Shown one piece after another: positions 59,501-64,000 of a DNA stretch of 64,000 nucleotides. The stretch is taken from assembly GCA_003225005.1 (NCBI GenBank), contig QIAN01000065.1, forward strand, positions 62,001-126,000, read 5' to 3'. The position numbers and the translations under genes were made by a program. This DNA is from Acidobacteriota bacterium (GTDB lineage: Bacteria > Acidobacteriota > Terriglobia > Terriglobales > Acidobacteriaceae). How positions within the stretch are numbered: position 1 is the first letter of the stretch; every line of letters begins with the position of its first letter. The notes under the pieces were generated by a model that saw only the letters and a list, made by a program, of their open reading frames with translations, made no database searches and was not told the DNA's origin.

Positions 59501-61226
59501 TCCCCAGGTATGGATCGAGGATCTGCGCGCATCGATCAACCTCCTGCCGGAATACGTCCCATGATTCATAGAGACCGTGGCCCATGCCGACGTAGTGATC
59601 TCCGATACCAGGAAACATGAAAACCACCGGCCGTTCTGCGGATTCGTCTTTCACGCTGGAGAAAACCCGCTTCGAGTTCTGTTCGGCCAGCGCCCTCATG
59701 GCATCCTCTCGGCTGCCACAGACGAGGTATCGTCTGTGCGAAAACATCCGGCGTCCGACACGCAGGGTGTGGGTCACGTCGTTCATGTTTACGGAATCGT
59801 TGCGTTCCAGGAAATCGCGCAAGCGGTGAGTGCTATGGTCGAGCGCCGCTGCCGACCTTGCCGAGAGTATCAGTAGGTGAGATGGATCGATACGGGAGCC
59901 TTGCCGCGACTCGGGTGCTTCCTCGAACACCATGTGCGCGTTCGTCCCTCCCATGCCAGTGGACATAACTCCCGCTCTTCTGGGGCGATCGCTTGTCCAT
60001 TTTCGCAATTGCGTGTTGACATAGAACGGAGTGCGTTTGAAATCGATTTCAGGATTGGCCTGGCTAAAGTGGAGACTGGGTGGAAGGCTGCGATGCTTGA
60101 GGGCAAGGATGGTTTTTATCATGCCGGCGACCGCTGCCGCGGCATCGAGATGCCCCACGTTGGATTTTACCGAACCGATGGCGCAGTAATCCGAATGCTG
60201 GGTAAAGGTGCGAAATCCTTTGGTCAACGCCCTGATCTCGACTGGGTCCCCGACGGGCGTTCCCGAACCGTGAGCCTCGACATAGGTGATGCTGTCTGCC
60301 TCGACCCCGGCATTGGCCAGCGCCTCCACCACTACGTCGGCCTGACCGTTGACACTGGGGGTGGTGTAACCGGCCTTTTCCGAGCCGTCATTGTTAACGG
60401 CGGAACCCTTGATAACGGCATGGATGTTGTCGCCTTCCGCGATGGCGTCCGCCAGGCGCTTCAGCACCAGAATGCCGCCGCCGCTTCCAAAGACAGTTCC
60501 ATTTGCCTTGGCGTCAAACGCTCTTACATGCCCGTCCGGCGAAACCACCCCGCCACCGTCACAGAAGTAACCCGCCCGATGAGGTACCCGCACGGATATA
60601 GCCCCCGCCAGCGCTATATCCGACTCGCCATTCAAAAGGCTTTGGCGAGCCACATGGACCGCGACCATGGAGGTGGAGCAGGCTGTCTGAATCGTGAGGC
60701 TGGGTCCCTTCAAATTCAGCTTGTAAGAGATCCGGGTACTGAGAAAGTCCTTGTCCGAATCGATCAGAGTAGGAATGTAGTCCTGAGCAAACTGGCGGCT
60801 CAGCCCGCGATCCATGAAATAGGTATTGAAAGCGCTTCCAGTAAAAACGCCAATGCGTCCGGGATAGCGATTTGGGTCATAGCCCGCATCCTCAATCGCC
60901 TCATGCGCCAGCTCCAGCAGAATGCGATGCTGGGGGTCGATGGTCCTGGCTTCGCTGGGCAGGAAGCCAAAGAAATCGGCATCAAACTGGCCCGGGTCTT
61001 CCAGGATTGGCGCGGCCTTCACGTAGTTCGGATCGCTAAGCCAAGCAGCAGGCACTCCTGATCGCAGCAATTCCTCATCGGAAAACTTGGTTATCGACTC
61101 AACGCCTTCGACCAGGTTGTGCCAAAACTCTTCGAGGTTTCGCGCACCGGGAAAGCGACAGGCCATGCCGACGACCGCGATATCAAGTTCGTAATTCTTC
61201 TCACGAAATGGCTGCGGGTCTGGCAT
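56517..61226 (-). CDS. Type I polyketide synthase, KS-AT-KR-ACP, no TE
   Basis: KS: TIQTACSTSMVAVHVA, VEAHGSGTPVGDP, SVKSNVGHLDAAAAVAGMIK; AT: GHSMGEYVAACLAGVL and HAFHS; KR: GGVYLITGGTGGLGLAIAGYLARA with SSVSAVLTPYALSDYTAANSFLDAF; ACP: IDLGGHSLLAMQIVSRI. Confidence 0.96.
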   Translation of the reverse strand: MPDPQPFREKNYELDIAVVGMACRFPGARNLEEFWHNLVEGVESITKFSDEELLRSGVPAAWLSDPNYVKAAPILEDPGQFDADFFGFLPSEARTIDPQHRILLELAHEAIEDAGYDPNRYPGRIGVFTGSAFNTYFMDRGLSRQFAQDYIPTLIDSDKDFLSTRISYKLNLKGPSLTIQTACSTSMVAVHVARQSLLNGESDIALAGAISVRVPHRAGYFCDGGGVVSPDGHVRAFDAKANGTVFGSGGGILVLKRLADAIAEGDNIHAVIKGSAVNNDGSEKAGYTTPSVNGQADVVVEALANAGVEADSITYVEAHGSGTPVGDPVEIRALTKGFRTFTQHSDYCAIGSVKSNVGHLDAAAAVAGMIKTILALKHRSLPPSLHFSQANPEIDFKRTPFYVNTQLRKWTSDRPRRAGVMSTGMGGTNAHMVFEEAPESRQGSRIDPSHLLILSARSAAALDHSTHRLRDFLERNDSVNMNDVTHTLRVGRRMFSHRRYLVCGSREDAMRALAEQNSKRVFSSVKDESAERPVVFMFPGIGDHYVGMGHGLYESWDVFRQEVDRCAQILDPYLGTDIRKIIYPDGQGWKNEGNSRGIDLKKMLGRTTDAPKDDHATDLNKTLFAQPALFTVEYALARLWQSFGITPAAMVGHSMGEYVAACLAGVLSLEDALRLIATRARLVNDLPQGAMLSVTLSEKEVLPLLTGDLSISLINGPALCVVAGPTAAVVEFERLLNERQIISRRVQNAHAFHSRMLSPIVSAFENEVRNVRLNEPGIPYISNVTGRWITGRDAISPSYWAMHADHTSRFNDALQELWRLKNPILLEAGPGRTLGVLAMQHPGRRNAADPITISSIRPHYENQSDVEFLLQGIGRLWLSGVEVGWESIYPGQRRRRISLPTYPFERRHYWIETTPANTNIAQEQKSVSATSSLDDWFYAPSWKRTHLPSDIVHASHPAFWLIIADRYGGGSRLKSKLEALGMSVAFVRFGETCVRHADGSFELNPAGIEGYRELFLELERRTVAPIHIVHLGSLTREDEEAAQARPANQNFGFFSLLHIAQAIGELRTSIPTKIGVISNRLHSVTGEEDVAPAMATVLGPGGVIPREYPNVKCFNIDLPDSQPFESLPEEWLDRIISEYAEEPASRVIAYRGKYRWERHFERVKLNEPLPSRAPSAAPVIRRLRPGGVYLITGGTGGLGLAIAGYLARACRPRLVLTKKSPFPKKSSWPELVTAADTPAPVLKTLTALMEIERMGAEIDVLVADVSDRAQMQTAVDDVLARYGTINGVIHAAGVVQAGMIQSKTRESADAVLAPKVYGTMILFDLLKRIKLDFMVLFSSVSAVLTPYALSDYTAANSFLDAFAFFANAKGYFHALSINWSSWREVGMLAELETLQGVEGWKPGALESAITTKDGLEAFRRALNSNLIQVVVSPQNLDHLLRASEETFDPTKYLSRVQPQDGALRPPASQPHEADQVTNPVQAALLKIWSSVFGFECIGIDDNFIDLGGHSLLAMQIVSRIRSLYQIPFTLRDFFEGSTIGQLSSVIQARILAEIEGLSDEQVRRLISNN

Positions 61227-61393
61227 ACTCGCTCAGGGGGAGCTCAAGTTGAGACGCCCCAGAGTCGGGGCGCGGGGCTTGCCTTGCAACGGAACGTATG
61301 GTCTGCTTTGAGTCGCCAGCCCCCAGCTCGACGGCTTTCATAAAGCCCCTGCGCTGGCCTGGCAAATCCGGGGGAGAGCAATGCTGGCATCGG

Positions 61394-63025
61394 CTACAGG
61401 GGCTTCATTTGAATCACCGGCTCTGGCAGCGCTTTGCGATCAGCTTTTCCGTTCGGCGTCAAGGGCATTTTATCGAGTATAACAAAGTGGTTGGGAATTG
61501 AGTAATCGGGAAGATGCTTCTTGAGATACTGCTTTAGACCGCCGATGTCCACTTCCGACCTGCATACCAGATAAGCGATGATCAAAATTACGTTTTCGGA
61601 GTACTTCCGGAGCGCGCAAACGCAGTCGGCAACACCGGCGCAATCCCTGATCGTATTCTCAATTTCACCGAGTTCGATCCGCAAGCCCCGAATCTTTACC
61701 TGCTGATCCTCTCGCCCGAGGTACTCCATATTGCCGTCAGGCAGCCAGCGGGCAACATCGCCGGTTCGATAAATTCTTTCGCCCCGATTGCACGGATTAT
61801 CGACGAACTTTTCATCCGTCAACGTCTGGTTATTCAGGTAGCCTCGGGCAAGCCCCACCCCGGCAATGCATAACTCGCCGGCCTCGCCGACAGCCATCTG
61901 CCGACCGTCTCGTATGACATAAAGCTTGATGTTATGGATCGGCTTTCCGATCGGAACCGTTTCAAAATCATTGTGGGACGGGCAATCGTAATAACTGACG
62001 TCGACCGTCGCCTCGGTGGGACCGTAGAGATTCGTCAGCCGCGCCCCAATCCTGTTTGTCACGATATTGTTGAACTTTTTAACGTGACTAGGCGTCAGGG
62101 CTTCACCACTGACGAATACTCGTCGAACCGATGCCAGACCTTCCAGAACGCGATCATCCTTGCCATCCAGATATTCGAGGAACACGTTCAGCATGGACGG
62201 AACGAAGTGCAGAACGGTGACGCGGTGCTTCCTGATGGCTTCGATAATGGCCAGTGGACTTCCTTCGCCTCCTGGCATCAGGAAGCAAAGTTTTGCCCCC
62301 TCGAGCGCCCACCAGAAAAGCTCCCACACCGAAACGTCGAAGTAATAGGGGGTCTTCTGCAGGATGACATCGTTTCCCTCGATCGGATAGGCGTGTTGCA
62401 TCCAGTGCAGGCGATTCACCACGGAGCGATGCTCAATCATGACTCCCTTCGGTTTGCCGGTCGAGCCGGAGGTATACATCAGGTAGGCGAGATCTCGCGC
62501 CTGATTGACGATGATCGGATTTTCCTTCGGCCCCAGATAAATTCCGGGATCATCCATATTGACGATCGTTCCATCGAAGGGTGTTCTGCCGGCCGTCTTG
62601 GTGTGCACGATCAGTACTCTGACCTCTGCATCCTTCAGCATGTAGTTGGTGCGGGCCGGCGGATTATCGGGCGATAAAGGCAGATAAGCGGCTCCGGCCT
62701 TAATGATTCCCAGGATGCCAATCATCATGGCGAAGGATCGTTCCACCATCAGGGCAACGACGTGTCCGGGTCCGATACCCGTGGCTCTCAAAGAGCGCGC
62801 GAGTTGGTTGGCCTTTTCATTGAGCTCCATACAAGAAAGTGAGGGCACGCCGCCGGCCTTGGCGTGGTCACAGATCACAGCCGTCGCGGAGGCACAGTCG
62901 ACAAACTGTGCTTCGATCAATTCCTGAAGAGTGGCGTGATCGGGGAAAGGCGCCTCTGTGCGATTGAATTCAGCGATCTTCTCGAGGTCTGCTTGGCTGG
63001 CGGTACGTAGGGCAGGAGACTCCAT
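61394..63025 (-). CDS. Free-standing NRPS adenylation domain, predicted L-serine-activating
   Basis: LAYLMYTSGSTGKPKGVMIEHRSVVN, NLYGPTEATVDVSYYDC, YRTGDVARWLPDGNMEYLGREDQQVKIRGLRIELGEIE, ends at NGKADRKALPEP with no carrier domain. Confidence 0.95.
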   Translation of the reverse strand: MESPALRTASQADLEKIAEFNRTEAPFPDHATLQELIEAQFVDCASATAVICDHAKAGGVPSLSCMELNEKANQLARSLRATGIGPGHVVALMVERSFAMMIGILGIIKAGAAYLPLSPDNPPARTNYMLKDAEVRVLIVHTKTAGRTPFDGTIVNMDDPGIYLGPKENPIIVNQARDLAYLMYTSGSTGKPKGVMIEHRSVVNRLHWMQHAYPIEGNDVILQKTPYYFDVSVWELFWWALEGAKLCFLMPGGEGSPLAIIEAIRKHRVTVLHFVPSMLNVFLEYLDGKDDRVLEGLASVRRVFVSGEALTPSHVKKFNNIVTNRIGARLTNLYGPTEATVDVSYYDCPSHNDFETVPIGKPIHNIKLYVIRDGRQMAVGEAGELCIAGVGLARGYLNNQTLTDEKFVDNPCNRGERIYRTGDVARWLPDGNMEYLGREDQQVKIRGLRIELGEIENTIRDCAGVADCVCALRKYSENVILIIAYLVCRSEVDIGGLKQYLKKHLPDYSIPNHFVILDKMPLTPNGKADRKALPEPVIQMKPL

Positions 63026-63042
63026 AACGCTGACCGAAGGGT

Positions 63043-64000
63043 TTATTGTAGCGACCGGCGCACCTGTCCGAGAAATATCCCTCCGAGAAGGTGCTCATGG
63101 ATCTGGGTGGTGCCTTCAATGATCTCCATGATCTTGGCGTCACGATAGAAGCGCGAAACCGACGAAGATGCGTGACATCCAGCGGCTCCCTGGATCTGAA
63201 CTGCATCCGAGGCCGCCCTGACGGCGGCTCTGGAGGTGAAATACTTGGCCATCAGGGCTTTTTCAAACGCTTCCGGGAGATTTTCATCTGCCGCCCGGCA
63301 GGCGCTGTGGCAGAGGAAGCTGCCGGCCTCTAAGTCGGTGCCCATTTCGGCGATCAAGGAACGGATCATTCCGATGTCTCCCAAGGGCTGATTCCCTATC
63401 TTTCGCGTGGCCGCCCAGGTGACACTCTCTTCAAAACATCCCCGCAAAAGCCCTAAAGCCGAGCACGCGGTGCTGATCCTCCCGTAGTGCAGACCAACCG
63501 GCGCGATGTGCGACAGAGCAAAGCCAGGTTTGCCGACTACATTTGCGGGGGGAACTTCGACATTATTGAAAGTAAGCTTCGCCAGACCGGCGGCACGGAA
63601 TCCCATCAGATCATGAATGGGTTCCACCTCGAGACCGGGAGTTTCCCGCGGCACCAAACACGCCAGCGAGCGGTCTCCCAGTTTTCCAAACACCAGAAAT
63701 AACGATGCAAACTGGCCACAGCTGATCCATTTTTTGGCGCCGTTCAGAACCAGAGAGTCACCGCGCGAGTCGGTGAATTCGGTCACCAGGGAATGGATAT
63801 CACTTCCCCCACCGGGCTCGGTCAAGGCAAAAGCGCCGATAATCTCGCCTTGGGCAAGCATCGGAATCCATTTCCGTATCTGCTCCACACTTCCCCACTT
63901 CAGCAGAGCCTTGGAAACCATGGTCTGGACGGTCAGCACGCCGTTCAATGAGGAGGACCCTCTTCCCAAAGCTTCATTCAGCAAGCCGAAGGTGACCGTG
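63043..64000 (-). CDS. Acyl-CoA dehydrogenase family protein, 5' end beyond window
   Basis: IIGAFALTEPGGGSDIHSLVTEF, LNGAKKWISCGQFASLFLVFG, QIQGAAGCHASSSVSRFYRDAKIMEIIEGTTQIHEHLLGG; frame stays open to the window edge. Confidence 0.94.
   Translation of the reverse strand, partial: TVTFGLLNEALGRGSSSLNGVLTVQTMVSKALLKWGSVEQIRKWIPMLAQGEIIGAFALTEPGGGSDIHSLVTEFTDSRGDSLVLNGAKKWISCGQFASLFLVFGKLGDRSLACLVPRETPGLEVEPIHDLMGFRAAGLAKLTFNNVEVPPANVVGKPGFALSHIAPVGLHYGRISTACSALGLLRGCFEESVTWAATRKIGNQPLGDIGMIRSLIAEMGTDLEAGSFLCHSACRAADENLPEAFEKALMAKYFTSRAAVRAASDAVQIQGAAGCHASSSVSRFYRDAKIMEIIEGTTQIHEHLLGGIFLGQVRRSLQ

Noticed and set aside
59877-61061. 394-aa plus-strand ORF
   Set aside because: Antisense to the KS domain of the PKS.
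61934-62677. 247-aa plus-strand ORF
   Set aside because: Antisense to the NRPS adenylation domain.
61394-63025. A domain plus acyl-CoA dehydrogenase as a pyrrole-forming (proline) pair
   Set aside because: The pocket residues read as serine rather than proline, which argues against the prolyl-PCP oxidation route.

Overview
The window looks chromosomal and Acidobacteriota-like. That assignment is an inference from gene content and style; no rRNA or tRNA genes were found. Most of it is ordinary housekeeping DNA: a CNNM/CorC-type protein, two split peptide ABC permeases, an XRE/NfeD-like/flotillin/PspA membrane module, lpxD, lnt, prfB with a programmed +1 frameshift, rarA, a SpoU methyltransferase, a Sua5/TsaC protein, ku, the ispG-rseP-dxr-cdsA-uppS run, an HtrA-type protease, hutH, an acyl-CoA / branched-chain catabolism run (HMG-CoA lyase, carboxyltransferase, enoyl-CoA hydratases, split methylmalonyl-CoA mutase), two tandem TolC-like proteins, truA and an RNase HI-like protein. 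The most interesting accessory region is the right end (56.5-64 kb), transcribed right to left and cut by the window edge. It encodes an acyl-CoA dehydrogenase, a free-standing NRPS adenylation domain whose pocket residues read as the serine code DVWHFSLVD, and a KS-AT-KR-ACP polyketide synthase with no thioesterase. That combination resembles the aminomalonyl-ACP extender-unit machinery of zwittermicin A biosynthesis. Other notable signals are an ORF6N gene with a 1-nt frameshift and a 29-bp palindrome echoed in its 5' region, a hairpin family with CTTCAG/CTGAAG loops, a 157-bp element with perfect 12-bp terminal inverted repeats, a decayed aminotransferase between two ABC permease genes, and a GNRA-capped hairpin region behind a sigma70-like promoter. 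All calls come from reading the sequence and supplied ORFs; no database search was run.
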